Shown here: piece by piece, positions 16,855 to 25,470 of the stretch
Numbering within the stretch: position 1 is the first letter of the stretch
Layout: every line of letters starts with the position of its first letter
Source: JAAZPT01 sp034180455
GTDB lineage: Bacteria; Bacillota; Clostridia; Christensenellales; Aristaeellaceae
Reading direction: 5' to 3'
Assembly: GCA_034180455.1 (NCBI GenBank)
Contig: JAXFOG010000021.1
Coordinates: 190,530-254,529 of the forward strand
Length of the DNA stretch: 64,000 bases
Notes under the pieces: model-generated
What the model saw: the letters and a program-made list of their open reading frames with translations, nothing else
Databases searched by the model: none
What the model was told of the DNA's origin: nothing
Position numbers and translations under genes: made by a program

Positions 16855-18051
16855 ATGCGCATATTGCAGGTAAATACGGTAGCAGGCATAGGCAGCACTG
16901 GCAGAATTGCCTGCGATATTGCCGAACTTGTAAATTCTGGTGGTGGAGATTGTAGGATAGCCTACGGGATAGAGCCTTGTCCAGAAAAATACAAGGATAT
17001 TGCCTTTCGCATAGGTAGTGACTTTTCTGTAAAGCTACACTCTGCTGCAAGTCAGCTTTTTGATGCAGAGGGACTTGGCTCGCGTAGGGCAAGCCATCAG
17101 CTTATAGAGCATATAGAAAAATACAAACCTGATATACTGCACTTGCACAATATACATGGTTGTTTTTTAAACTATCCTATATTGTTTGACTATCTCAAAA
17201 AATCTCAGCTACCCATAGTGTGGACACTGCACGACTGCTGGGCCTTTACTGGGCACTGTGCCTACTTTGACTATGTGGATTGCACAAAGTGGAAAAGGCA
17301 GTGCGAGCAATGCCCTCAAAGCAAGGAGGGCTACCCTAGAAACCTATTTTTTGACTTTAGCAGAAGAAACTACAATCTTAAAAAGCGCTACTTTGACGGC
17401 CTAAACCTACATATAGTAACTCCAAGCCTTTGGCTAAAAAATCTAGTTAAAAAAAGCATACTAAGGGATTATCCTTGTACAGTTATATATAACGGAGTGG
17501 ATCTAAATAGCTTTTATCCCGATAAATCAATTCCAGAAAAATTTGCTTTTGATGACAAAATGCTACTGCTAGCCGTTGCTGGAGATTGGGATAGGCGCAA
17601 GGGTATATACGATATGATGCGTATTGCAGATAAGCTACCCGACACTCATAAAATAGTTGCAATAGGCAACGGAGCGCCTAAACACGAGCGCATAATAGCT
17701 TTACCTCGCACAGAGAGCCTTGCAGAGTTAAGACAGCTTTATAGTAGAGCCGACTGTGTGATAAACCCAACCTATGAAGACAATTTTCCAATGGTGAATC
17801 TGGAAGCGCTGGCCTGTGGAACACCAGTAGCAGTATACAATACTGGTGGTTGCCCTGAAGCAATAGATGAAAGCGTGGGCGCAGTAGTTAGAAAGGGCGA
17901 TTTTAACATGCTTTTGCAAAAGGCTATAGATATATCTAAAAAGGACTATACGAATAATTGCCTGCACCTTGCGCAAAAGTTTGAAAAATTTAGCTGCTTT
18001 GATGGCTATATTAAGCTGTATAAGGAAATAATGGACGAGGTAAAAAAATGA
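16855..18051 (+). CDS. Family 4 glycosyltransferase (WcaC-like)
   Basis: 398 residues from ATG 16855 with TGAGGT upstream. N-terminal MRILQVNTVAGIGSTGRIA is the usual GT-B start. HLHNIHGCFLNYPILFDYL and WTLHDCWAFTGHCAYFD match WcaC-like polysaccharide transferases. The C-terminal donor site contains NPTYEDNFPMVNLEALACG with the E-x7-E type pattern, followed by GTPVAVYNTGGCPEAI. It is related to the minus-strand GT across the divergent promoter (same HDCxAxTGxC region), suggesting both build the same glycan (inference). It overlaps the next gene by ATGA. Confidence 0.9.
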   Translation: MRILQVNTVAGIGSTGRIACDIAELVNSGGGDCRIAYGIEPCPEKYKDIAFRIGSDFSVKLHSAASQLFDAEGLGSRRASHQLIEHIEKYKPDILHLHNIHGCFLNYPILFDYLKKSQLPIVWTLHDCWAFTGHCAYFDYVDCTKWKRQCEQCPQSKEGYPRNLFFDFSRRNYNLKKRYFDGLNLHIVTPSLWLKNLVKKSILRDYPCTVIYNGVDLNSFYPDKSIPEKFAFDDKMLLLAVAGDWDRRKGIYDMMRIADKLPDTHKIVAIGNGAPKHERIIALPRTESLAELRQLYSRADCVINPTYEDNFPMVNLEALACGTPVAVYNTGGCPEAIDESVGAVVRKGDFNMLLQKAIDISKKDYTNNCLHLAQKFEKFSCFDGYIKLYKEIMDEVKK

Positions 18052-19256
18052 ATCTATTTTTTATGAGCCTGATTTATCCAAGCGCCGAGCTTCCTTTTAT
18101 TAAAGAAAAGTGCAAGAGTGGCATGCAGATGCAGTTGGATAATTTTCAAAAGCTTATTATTGGCGCATTAAAAAGCAATCATAACATTGGTGATTTGTTC
18201 ATTTGCAACGCTCTGCCTGTTGGCGTATTTCCAAAGCATTACAGCGATATATATTTGCCTAGCTCCGACTATGGAGAAGTTCATAGCATAGGCTCGTTCA
18301 ATCTGCCCTACTTTAAGCAAAGCACTCGCAAAAGAGCAGCGCAAAAGGCTCTTTTGAAATGGGTAGAAAAAAGCCAATACAACCGTCATGTGCTTATATA
18401 TTCCCTATATCTTCCATTTATGCAGGCAGCTGTAAATGTAAAAAAACTTTACCCCGATATGCATATAAGCCTTATAGTGCCAGATATTCCTACTGAGCTA
18501 GGACTTGCAAGTGGCAGAACTGGCGCCTTGCTTGCTCTAGAGCAATCTATGGCAAAAAAATCTGTAAAGCTTTGCAAAGAGTTTGATAGCTTTGTACTAC
18601 TTACTGAATATATGAAAGATGTTTTGCCGATTAAAGAATCTGCAAGCTGCTGCGTTGTAGAAGGACTTGCTCCAAACGCCTATGCCTCGCCCGACAAAAG
18701 CCATATAGATAGGTGCTATGATGAGCTATTGCTAGATAGAAGCAAGCCAACGGTGGTCTATACGGGTACTGTGCAAGAGGAGCTGGGCATAAGGGAATTG
18801 GTGGAAGCCTTTAATTCCGACGCCTTGCAAGATGTAAATTTGGTAATTGCGGGCAGTGGCGCTATGGAGAGAGAGCTAGAAAGCCTTGGTATGCTAAATG
18901 TAAGATATCTAGGCTTTATAGATAGGAAAAAGGCTCTGCTATTACAGTCTGGAGCAGATATACTCATAAATCCGAGATCCGATATTGGCGCATATACCAA
19001 GTACTCTTTCCCAAGCAAGACCATGGAATACATGCTATCTGCAGTGCCAGTGCTATGCTACAAGCTAAGTGGAATACCCGATGAATACGATAAATACCTA
19101 CACTACATAGATCGAAGTATAGCCGACTCCATAGTGAATTTGCTAGAGTGCAACAGCCTTGCACTTCGTGAGCAGGCGCTTGATGGCAAATATTTTGTGC
19201 TAAATGAAAAAAACGCTGATGCACAAGTGCAAAAGATTATTGATATGTGGATATAA
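18048..19256 (+). CDS. Family 4-like glycosyltransferase
   Basis: 402 residues, starting inside the stop of the preceding transferase (ATGA). The N-terminal half (NLFFMSLIYPSAELPFIKEK) is divergent. The C-terminal half is a recognisable GT-B nucleotide-sugar domain: VVYTGTVQEELGIRELVEAF, VNLVIAGSGAMERELE, then a donor loop ADILINPRSDIGAYTKYSFP and SKTMEYMLSAVPVLCYKLSG. It probably acts after the preceding enzyme on the same lipid-linked oligosaccharide (inference from coupling). Donor sugar unknown. The gene is followed by a strong bidirectional terminator. Confidence 0.85.
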   Translation: MNLFFMSLIYPSAELPFIKEKCKSGMQMQLDNFQKLIIGALKSNHNIGDLFICNALPVGVFPKHYSDIYLPSSDYGEVHSIGSFNLPYFKQSTRKRAAQKALLKWVEKSQYNRHVLIYSLYLPFMQAAVNVKKLYPDMHISLIVPDIPTELGLASGRTGALLALEQSMAKKSVKLCKEFDSFVLLTEYMKDVLPIKESASCCVVEGLAPNAYASPDKSHIDRCYDELLLDRSKPTVVYTGTVQEELGIRELVEAFNSDALQDVNLVIAGSGAMERELESLGMLNVRYLGFIDRKKALLLQSGADILINPRSDIGAYTKYSFPSKTMEYMLSAVPVLCYKLSGIPDEYDKYLHYIDRSIADSIVNLLECNSLALREQALDGKYFVLNEKNADAQVQKIIDMWI

Positions 19257-19275
19257 AACTATATTATTTTAAGAT

Positions 19276-19310
19276 AATAAAAACAGCAGAATTTATCTGC
19301 TGTTTTTATT
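19276..19310. terminator. Bidirectional terminator
   Basis: Perfect 15-bp stem AATAAAAACAGCAGA / TCTGCTGTTTTTATT with a 5-base loop, giving T-tracts in both directions. It lies between the plus-strand glycosyltransferase pair and the convergent secreted-protein gene, whose stop codon falls inside the hairpin. Confidence 0.9.
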
Positions 19311-19734
19311 CGCTTAAAGCAAAGCTCTGTAAGTCATATTTGTATCCGGCTCTTGCAAGTATATAGCTTATATCAAGCAGAGCCTGCTTGAAACTAGCTT
19401 CGGCGCCACTTATATCGCTTACTATATAATCTTCATAGGGAATATCCTTTATTAAGTCATAGCATATAAAAAAGCTCTTATTCTCAAAATCAAGCTCAAT
19501 TATTCCTTTCCCTTCAGGCTTTTCACAAAATTTATCAAGCCTTGCTTCGTATTCTTTAAGCTTTAATAATATTTCTTCTGCATACACAGAGTCAATATTA
19601 TATTCTTTATCTCCTGCGCATATAGCTCCGTCCGTTTCTATTTTTATAACAAAATCATCATACGTAATCGCAATTTCTGCATATGCAGAAATTGCAAGCG
19701 TAAGCAAAAGCAGTAATGAAATAAGTTTTTTCAT
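19306..19734 (-). CDS. Small secreted protein of unknown function
   Basis: 142 residues. ATG 19734 is chosen over an upstream in-frame start because GAGGTGAG precedes it and a clear signal peptide begins there (MKKLISLLLLLTLAISAYA, cleavage before Glu). The mature part of about 120 residues is acidic, with DDFVIKIETDGAICAGDKEY and a helical end. It has no lipobox, sorting motif or recognisable catalytic residues. It is a single gene; function not recognised. Confidence 0.7.
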   Translation of the reverse strand: MKKLISLLLLLTLAISAYAEIAITYDDFVIKIETDGAICAGDKEYNIDSVYAEEILLKLKEYEARLDKFCEKPEGKGIIELDFENKSFFICYDLIKDIPYEDYIVSDISGAEASFKQALLDISYILARAGYKYDLQSFALSE

Positions 19735-19856
19735 GGCGCTCACCTCATGATTTAATAGCATATTTGCTTAATTATACTATATTTTTTGATTACTAAAAGC
19801 ATTAGCGAGGAATACTCAAAAATAAGAAGCAGCCTTACAATTTGAAGTCTTAGACC

Positions 19857-20243
19857 TCAGCTTTCCCTAGTCTCTGGTTGAATAGCTTTCCCTATCCCGA
19901 GCTTTTTGCGCCACGATGGCGCTACTCCATCATCAGCCCAATATTCGCTCATTTCTGAAATCTTGCCATCTCTTAATCTAATAAAGCTCGTTACATGACA
20001 TGAAAACTCATTCTCAACAGAATACACTCTTCCAACCAAGATTATTTGTGAGTCAAGTTCAATAAGCTTCTCTATTTTGCCATTCCATTTTCCAGGATAA
20101 TCGCAATTGGCTACAACGTATTCATTCACATTAAATAATTCATTGGTACAGTGCCATAGTATCTGTGCATCATCACAAAAATAAGACGGCAAAGCATCCC
20201 TATTCTGTTTTATTACATCATTCCAAAAAATATTTATATCCAT
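19857..20243 (-). CDS. SnoaL-like (NTF2-fold) protein
   Basis: 128 residues with the NTF2-like pattern of small SnoaL/DUF4440-type proteins: an N-terminal helix (INIFWNDVIKQNRDALPSYF), alternating strands and the C-terminal segment SFIRLRDGKISEMSEYWADD. Members are cone-shaped alpha+beta barrels used as small enzymes or ligand binders, so a specific reaction cannot be assigned. It is followed, eight bases away, by no other minus-strand gene but preceded closely by the GNAT gene, so the two are probably co-transcribed. Confidence 0.75.
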   Translation of the reverse strand: MDINIFWNDVIKQNRDALPSYFCDDAQILWHCTNELFNVNEYVVANCDYPGKWNGKIEKLIELDSQIILVGRVYSVENEFSCHVTSFIRLRDGKISEMSEYWADDGVAPSWRKKLGIGKAIQPETRES

Positions 20244-20250
20244 AGTTTCC

Positions 20251-20676
20251 TCATATTATTCGCAGATATTTTTCTCCATTTTTATGGCTAAAGCCCATAG
20301 CCTCAAATACTGTTTTGCTGCGAATATTAAATGCATATATCTTTGCAAACACCTCTGTAAAGCCTTTTTGTTTAGCTTTTTGCAGCACAAGCTCTATTGC
20401 CTGCCTACCTATATGCATATTTTGATACTCTTTGCATATAGTTATGGCTATCTCTCCAGTATTTAATAGAGTTATATCTCCTACCAGCTCTCCATTTGCA
20501 GTTATATACCAGCAATCACCATTTTGACAAAGGTATCTATACATTTTCTGCAATCGCTCAATATTATATGGATTGGGAGCGCCATCAATCTGCATACATA
20601 ATTCTTCGTCTTTATACCAATTAAGAGTCCTTGCAAAATCATCATAGTATGGTATCAATTCTACATTGTACTGCAT
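20251..20676 (-). CDS. GNAT family N-acetyltransferase
   Basis: 141 residues with the complete GNAT core: an N-terminal substrate part, the strand GELVGDITLLNTGEIAITI, the acetyl-CoA pyrophosphate loop region YQNMHIGRQAIELVLQKAKQ (the Q/R-x-x-G-x-G/A variant reads HIGRQA), and the C-terminal AFNIRSKTVFEAMGFSHKNG typical of RimI-like enzymes. It should transfer acetyl from acetyl-CoA to an amine; the substrate is unknown. The next gene downstream (SnoaL-like) is seven bases away. Confidence 0.88.
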   Translation of the reverse strand: MQYNVELIPYYDDFARTLNWYKDEELCMQIDGAPNPYNIERLQKMYRYLCQNGDCWYITANGELVGDITLLNTGEIAITICKEYQNMHIGRQAIELVLQKAKQKGFTEVFAKIYAFNIRSKTVFEAMGFSHKNGEKYLRII

Positions 20677-20718
20677 ATAAATTCTCTTTCGTTTAAATTT
20701 ACGCTTTATTATATAAGC

Positions 20719-20749
20719 AATAGAGCCTTGCTATAAGCAAAGCTCTATT
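20719..20749. terminator. Possible hairpin terminator
   Basis: AATAGAGC / GCTCTATT outer stem with an inner TTGC / GCAA stem. It lies just after the FakA-like gene (minus strand), but no long T-tract follows on that strand, so function is uncertain. Confidence 0.35.
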
Positions 20750-20763
20750 ATAAATTTTGGCAA

Positions 20764-21054
20764 TCAGCCTTGATCTCCTCTGGCCTGCCTTATCATGTCT
20801 TCCACCACTATGTCAAATATTTCGCCCAAACTACGACAGTATTTCAACACTTCCCATGGCTCATTGGTATGAAAATGTACTTTAATTAGGTCTTCATCCC
20901 CCACTACCAATGTACAGTCGCCTACTAGATTGTTGTTGAAATAGTCTGTTATAGCGTCTTCATCAAGGTTTTCGCCCTCTATAAGCAGTTGCACATCATA
21001 GCGAAACTCTATCTCTTCTGTATCTTCTTCATTATTATATTCAAAATTATCCAT
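20764..21054 (-). CDS. Stand-alone FakA/YloV C-terminal-like domain protein
   Basis: 96 residues. After an acidic start (MDNFEYNNEEDTEEIEF), it matches the C-terminal subdomain of FakA/DAK-type fatty-acid kinases: YDVQLLIEGENLDEDAI, GDCTLVVGDEDLIKVHFHTN, and a final GEIFDIVVEDMIRQ. The kinase (DhaL-like) and middle domains, present in full-length FakA of about 550 residues, are absent and no flanking fragments remain, so it looks like an independent small gene rather than a recent truncation. Role unknown; possible regulatory or binding module (inference). Confidence 0.7.
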   Translation of the reverse strand: MDNFEYNNEEDTEEIEFRYDVQLLIEGENLDEDAITDYFNNNLVGDCTLVVGDEDLIKVHFHTNEPWEVLKYCRSLGEIFDIVVEDMIRQARGDQG

Positions 21055-21145
21055 AAATGTAATTTACCTCCATTTATTTTAACACAAGTATAACACATAG
21101 TGCCTTAATTTCAAAGTAATATAAAATAAAGCTCATTATGTATGT

Positions 21146-21715
21146 TTATTTTTGAAATGAAGAACCAATAGCAAGCAGAACAAAGCCTATAAATGTAAGC
21201 TTTAGCCTACGAATACGCTTGTTTTTTCTTACTTCGCCAAGGGTTTCATCATAGTCCTTTTTCATCTGGGGGCGTAGCTTATTCAAAAAATTTTCCTCAG
21301 GGAGCAAGTTAATAGCGTACTTTGCCTTTTTAAGCAAAGCATTGTTCAATTCTTTTTGCAGCTTATCCTGGCTTAGTGGTCTATACGCCCTTGCATCCAC
21401 CTTGCTTAGCGCAAAGCTTATGAATTCCTTTATATCATCAGCAGAGTTTTTTACATAGAAGCTGTCTAAAAGCGATATTTTCTTCTGCGTAGTTTCGTAC
21501 ATATCAAGATTTTCGTCTTCATCAGCCTTTGCAAACTCCAGCGCTAGCTTTTCCAAAGCTTTTTTTGGCTCTTGTTTAGGAGCACTATTAAATATATTGG
21601 TTACTATGCTTATAGCATTGTCTGCCAAATTTCCGTTGTTGGCAAGTTTTTTGCCACAGTTTGGGCAGTATCCATACGATTCCTCTACTTCATGACCACA
21701 TGCGCTGCAAAACAT
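21146..21715 (-). CDS. Zinc-ribbon protein with C-terminal membrane segment
   Basis: 189 residues. The N-terminus is a canonical zinc ribbon (C3-x2-C6 and C17-x2-C20, CPNCGKK). A charged, helical middle region of about 120 residues (KKALEKLALEFAKADEDENL) is probably coiled. The last 20 residues (LTFIGFVLLAIGSSF) form one membrane helix after a basic stretch. Such proteins are common in Clostridia but uncharacterised. GGAGCA precedes the ATG at 21715. It stands alone between divergent or unrelated neighbours. Confidence 0.7.
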   Translation of the reverse strand: MFCSACGHEVEESYGYCPNCGKKLANNGNLADNAISIVTNIFNSAPKQEPKKALEKLALEFAKADEDENLDMYETTQKKISLLDSFYVKNSADDIKEFISFALSKVDARAYRPLSQDKLQKELNNALLKKAKYAINLLPEENFLNKLRPQMKKDYDETLGEVRKNKRIRRLKLTFIGFVLLAIGSSFQK

Positions 21716-21799
21716 TTAAGTTGCTCCTTTTATTTTTCTAAAATAAATATAGCATATTTCACCTAAAATAACAAAGAGTTTCTAAGATTTATGTAAGCT

Positions 21800-21827
21800 A
21801 AAAAGAACAGTTAGAACTGTTCTTTTT
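21800..21827 (-). terminator. Terminator of the YtfQRT-YjfF operon
   Basis: Perfect 12-bp stem AAAAAGAACAGT / ACTGTTCTTTTT with loop TAGA, located 11 bases past the yjfF stop and followed on the minus strand by its own T-tract. Confidence 0.85.
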
Positions 21828-21838
21828 ATAATTTTTGA

Positions 21839-22867
21839 TTATTTTATCTGTGCGTTAGCTGCATTCAAGCTGCGCATCTTCTCGGTACGTATATCAACAA
21901 ATCTCTGTATAAGTACGAATATGCAAAGCAAGCCTGCTATACTTACCTTTGTCCACCAAGTATTAAGGTTGGCGTATGTAACTATTGTCTTGATTGTACC
22001 CTGTATAAGCACTCCCACAAGAGTACCAAATACTGTACCTACACCACCTGTAAGCAGCGTCCCACCTATTACAGCAGAAGATATAGCGTCAAGCTCCATA
22101 CCTATATTTTGCAAGTTATAGCCAGATAATGTATACATTGTGAATACTATTCCAGAAAGAGCCGCCAAAAATCCATTAAGCGTATATACCAATATCTTGG
22201 TGCGAGCTACAGGAAGTCCCATAAGCACAGCACTTTGCTCATTGCCACCTATTGCATATATTGTTCTACCAAATTTAGTATAGCGCAACACATAGGCACA
22301 TATAAGCACTACCAAAAGCGCAATTATTACAGCAATATTTATATTGACACTCACAAGCTTGCCTTTAGCATTAAGCTCTTGAAATAGCCGTATTTTGAAA
22401 AGGCTTATATCGTTAAAGGTCTTGTCTTTCACCACTATTGATTCTATGGACACCAGCGAGCACATTCCTCTCATGAAGAATTGCCCTGCCAAAGTCGCTA
22501 TAAACGGTTGCACCTTGAATACCTGTATCATGTATCCCATTATAAAGCCTGCAAACGTGCCTACCATAAGCACCATAAACAGAACTATCCACACATTTAT
22601 GCCCTTATCCAGCCAGTAAGCTGTAAGCATACCAGTAAGTGCAACGTTTGAAGCTATAGATATATCTATACCTCCCATAATTAGCACAAATGTTGTACCT
22701 GCCGATGCAATTATAAGAAATGCATTGTCTTTAAACAGATTGAGAAACAGTTGCCATGTAAGGAAGCTACGGTTGGCGTATCTTACTGCTCCAAATGTAT
22801 ATAGTGCTGCAAAAAGAATAAGTGTAATAAGCAGCGACAAATTGTTTATCTTTAATTTCTTTTTCAT
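21839..22867 (-). CDS. yjfF: Sugar ABC transporter permease, YjfF-like
   Basis: 342 residues with about ten hydrophobic segments, the second permease of a galactofuranose-type importer. GGIDISIASNVALTGML, IQVFKVQPFIATLAGQFFMRG, the cytoplasmic coupling loop (YAIGGNEQSAVLMGLPVARTK) and ELDAISSAVIGGTLLTGGVG match E. coli YjfF in order. It overlaps ytfT by ATGA and is the last gene before a terminator. In other Gram-positives such systems may carry arabinose or other furanoses, so the substrate is not certain. Confidence 0.9.
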   Translation of the reverse strand: MKKKLKINNLSLLITLILFAALYTFGAVRYANRSFLTWQLFLNLFKDNAFLIIASAGTTFVLIMGGIDISIASNVALTGMLTAYWLDKGINVWIVLFMVLMVGTFAGFIMGYMIQVFKVQPFIATLAGQFFMRGMCSLVSIESIVVKDKTFNDISLFKIRLFQELNAKGKLVSVNINIAVIIALLVVLICAYVLRYTKFGRTIYAIGGNEQSAVLMGLPVARTKILVYTLNGFLAALSGIVFTMYTLSGYNLQNIGMELDAISSAVIGGTLLTGGVGTVFGTLVGVLIQGTIKTIVTYANLNTWWTKVSIAGLLCIFVLIQRFVDIRTEKMRSLNAANAQIK

Positions 22868-23898
22868 GCTTTTACACTCTCCCTTACTTTATCACGAGCA
22901 AAGAGCCTTTTGAACATGCTTCTAAATTCTGCTGACTGTATTAGACAAATAATTATTACCACTATTGCCTTTACCACTCTTGTAGTTTCACTTGGTACGC
23001 CCAGAGCAAATATCGTGGTAGTAAGGGTTTGCAATACAAATGCGCCAATAACTGACGCTCCTACTGAGAATCTTCCCCCGTTGATATTGTTGCCTCCAAG
23101 TGCAACTGCAAGTATAGCGTCCATTTCAAAATACAGTCCAGCGTTGTTGGAGTCTGCACTCTTTATATTCGCAGAGATTATTATTCCGGCAAGAGCTGCA
23201 CAGAATCCACTTAATGTATATATTATTAGCTTTATCCTGTCGCTATTTATACCGCAGAATGCCGAAGCATTTGAGTTTACACCTACTGATTCCAAGAACA
23301 TTCCAAATGATGTTTTCTTTATATATAGCATTATAAACACAAATACCAGAAGCATTATATACATTGGTATAGGTAATCCCAGTATGTATCCTGCACCTAT
23401 GCTGTAATAGCCCAAATTGTTTATAGTAACGATTTTGCCATCTGTAATAAGTTGAGCTATGCCTCGTCCTGCTGTCATAAGTATCATAGTAGCAACTATT
23501 GGCTGCAGCTTGATCTTTGACACCAAAAATCCATTCCATGCTCCACATATTATGCCAGCTAAAAGCCCTACAACTACTGCAGCAGCTACATTGCCGTTCA
23601 TAAAGCCTAGTCTGCCATCTATTATTGAGCAAGCAAGCGCTCCAGATATTGCAATTATAGAGCCTACTGATATATCTGCGCCTCCTGTGGCAATAACAAG
23701 GGTCATGCCTATTGCAAGAAGAGCAAGAGGAGTTCCGTTTTTAAGTATATCTATAATTCTTCCATAAAGGTGTCCATCAAGCACTGTGATTCTAAAAAAT
23801 TCACCACGAGTATATATAAGGTTGAACACTAGCACCAGAGCAAGCGAAATAAGTGGCAAAAATAGGTGCGAATGGCTGAATTTCTTTAGATTTTTCAA
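22864..23898 (-). CDS. ytfT: Sugar ABC transporter permease, YtfT-like
   Basis: 344 residues, polytopic. It follows E. coli YtfT closely: DGHLYGRIIDILKNGTPLAL, ALLAIGMTLVIATGGADISV, ILMTAGRGIAQLITDGKIVT, and ANIKSADSNNAGLYFEMDAI with LAVALGGNNINGGRF. It would form the membrane channel with YjfF. Start and stop overlap its neighbours by ATGA on both sides, giving strict 1:1 translational coupling of ATPase and permeases. Confidence 0.92.
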   Translation of the reverse strand: MKNLKKFSHSHLFLPLISLALVLVFNLIYTRGEFFRITVLDGHLYGRIIDILKNGTPLALLAIGMTLVIATGGADISVGSIIAISGALACSIIDGRLGFMNGNVAAAVVVGLLAGIICGAWNGFLVSKIKLQPIVATMILMTAGRGIAQLITDGKIVTINNLGYYSIGAGYILGLPIPMYIMLLVFVFIMLYIKKTSFGMFLESVGVNSNASAFCGINSDRIKLIIYTLSGFCAALAGIIISANIKSADSNNAGLYFEMDAILAVALGGNNINGGRFSVGASVIGAFVLQTLTTTIFALGVPSETTRVVKAIVVIIICLIQSAEFRSMFKRLFARDKVRESVKA

Positions 23899-25406
23899 GC
23901 CTCATCACCTCCTGCTATCATCTTCATAATAGTATTTTTGTCTATCTCTGAGCCCTGCAATTCTCCTATCTTCTTGCGATCGCGAAGTATAGTCATTCTG
24001 CTGCAACAGCGCAGCATCTCATCAAGCTCACTAGATACAAACATAACTGCAATACCTTTTTCTCCAAGGTCTATAACCAGCTTCTGTATCTCGGCCTTTG
24101 TTCCTACGTCTATACCTCTTGTAGGTTCGTCTAGCATTAGGAGATCTGGCGAAGTTGCAAGACACCTTCCAAGTATTACCTTTTGCTGATTTCCACCCGA
24201 TAAGTTCTTTACAGACTGCTCTTTGCTAGGAGTTTTTATGTTTAGCAACTTTATAAACTTGTCGGCAAGCTCATCGGCTTCTTTGCGAGGTATAGGCTTC
24301 AGCATGCCCCTTTTTGCCTGCAATGCAAGTATTAAGTTTTCCTTTACACTTAGATCTCCTACTATTCCGTCAGTCTTTCTATTTTCAGGGCAAAATGCAA
24401 AGCCATGCCTTATAGCGTCCAGCTGATCTTTGAAATCTACTGTCTTACCTTCAACAGTCATTGTTCCACCCTGTGCTTTGTCTGCTCCAAAGAATAGCCT
24501 TAATACCTCTGATCTGCCTGATCCAAGCAGACCAGCTATACCCATTACTTCACCCTTGCGCGCCTGCATATCAAAAGGCGCAATATATGAAGAGTTTAGA
24601 TTTTTCGCATCAAGTAATACATCATGTTTTTCTTCCATTGCTTCTTTAGTAGGAGCAACAGCCAACTCGTCATATTCTTTGCCTATCATCTTGCCTACAA
24701 GCTGTATCTTAGGAAGTTCATCAGTATTCCAAGTGCCTACATATTTGCCGTTCCTAAGAACTGTTATTCTGTCGGATATCTCGTATACTTGATCCAAAAA
24801 GTGCGTAACAAATACTATGCCCATACCCTTTGAGCGCAGTGTGCACATTACATCAAAGAGCTTTTGAGTCTCGCCATCATCAAGTGATGATGTGGGCTCG
24901 TCCAGCACAAGCACCTTTGCGTGTATATCAACTGCTCTGCATATAGCCACCATTTGCTGGATAGCTATTGAATAGCTTCCCAGTGTTTTTGTAACGTCTA
25001 TATCCAGATTAAACTGCATAAGCAGCTCTTTTGCATCAGTCTGTATTTTCTTCCAGTCTATACGTCCTGCGCGTATGGACTCTCGGCCTATGTAAACATT
25101 CTCTGCAACCGATAGGTTTGTGCAAAGGTTTACCTCTTGATACACAGTGGATATACCCAGCTGCTGTGCCTCAATAGGCACACGTGGTCTTATCTCTTTG
25201 CCATCAAGATACACCGAGCCCTTTTCTGCATGCTCTACACCCGTAAGCACTTTAATAAGGGTGGACTTGCCCGCACCATTTTCTCCAAGCAGTGCATGAA
25301 CTTCCCCCGCCCTCAAATCAAAGTTTACATCTATAAGCGCATTTACGCCCGGAAAAGATTTATGGATTCCACTCATTACAAGCAGCGTATCTCTATTTTC
25401 TTCCAT
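23895..25406 (-). CDS. ytfR: Sugar ABC transporter ATP-binding protein, YtfR-like
   Basis: 503 residues with two fused ABC domains, as in RbsA/YtfR. First domain: Walker A GENGAGKSTL, Q-loop region VYQEVNL, and Walker B LVLDEPTSSLDDGE. Second domain: degenerate P-loop GLLGSGRSEV, signature LSGGNQQKVILGRCLATSPD, and LLMLDEPTRGIDVGTKAEIQ. The degenerate second P-loop is normal in this family. It powers sugar import through YtfT/YjfF. A hairpin separates it from the upstream binding-protein gene, which likely keeps its level below that of the binding protein. Confidence 0.95.
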   Translation of the reverse strand: MEENRDTLLVMSGIHKSFPGVNALIDVNFDLRAGEVHALLGENGAGKSTLIKVLTGVEHAEKGSVYLDGKEIRPRVPIEAQQLGISTVYQEVNLCTNLSVAENVYIGRESIRAGRIDWKKIQTDAKELLMQFNLDIDVTKTLGSYSIAIQQMVAICRAVDIHAKVLVLDEPTSSLDDGETQKLFDVMCTLRSKGMGIVFVTHFLDQVYEISDRITVLRNGKYVGTWNTDELPKIQLVGKMIGKEYDELAVAPTKEAMEEKHDVLLDAKNLNSSYIAPFDMQARKGEVMGIAGLLGSGRSEVLRLFFGADKAQGGTMTVEGKTVDFKDQLDAIRHGFAFCPENRKTDGIVGDLSVKENLILALQAKRGMLKPIPRKEADELADKFIKLLNIKTPSKEQSVKNLSGGNQQKVILGRCLATSPDLLMLDEPTRGIDVGTKAEIQKLVIDLGEKGIAVMFVSSELDEMLRCCSRMTILRDRKKIGELQGSEIDKNTIMKMIAGGDEA

Positions 25407-25426
25407 ATTACGCTCCTTTTATTTTT

Positions 25427-25456
25427 AAAAAAGCCTCCCTCCGCAAGGAAGGAGGC
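25427..25456 (-). terminator. Intercistronic attenuating hairpin between ytfQ and ytfR
   Basis: On the minus strand GCCTCCTTCC / GGAGGGAGGC (one G-U pair) pairs across a short TTGC loop and is followed by six Ts at 25432-25427. It sits between the binding-protein and ATPase genes, a classical position for lowering expression of the membrane components relative to the binding protein. Confidence 0.8.
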
Positions 25457-25470
25457 AAATACGCTTAGAA

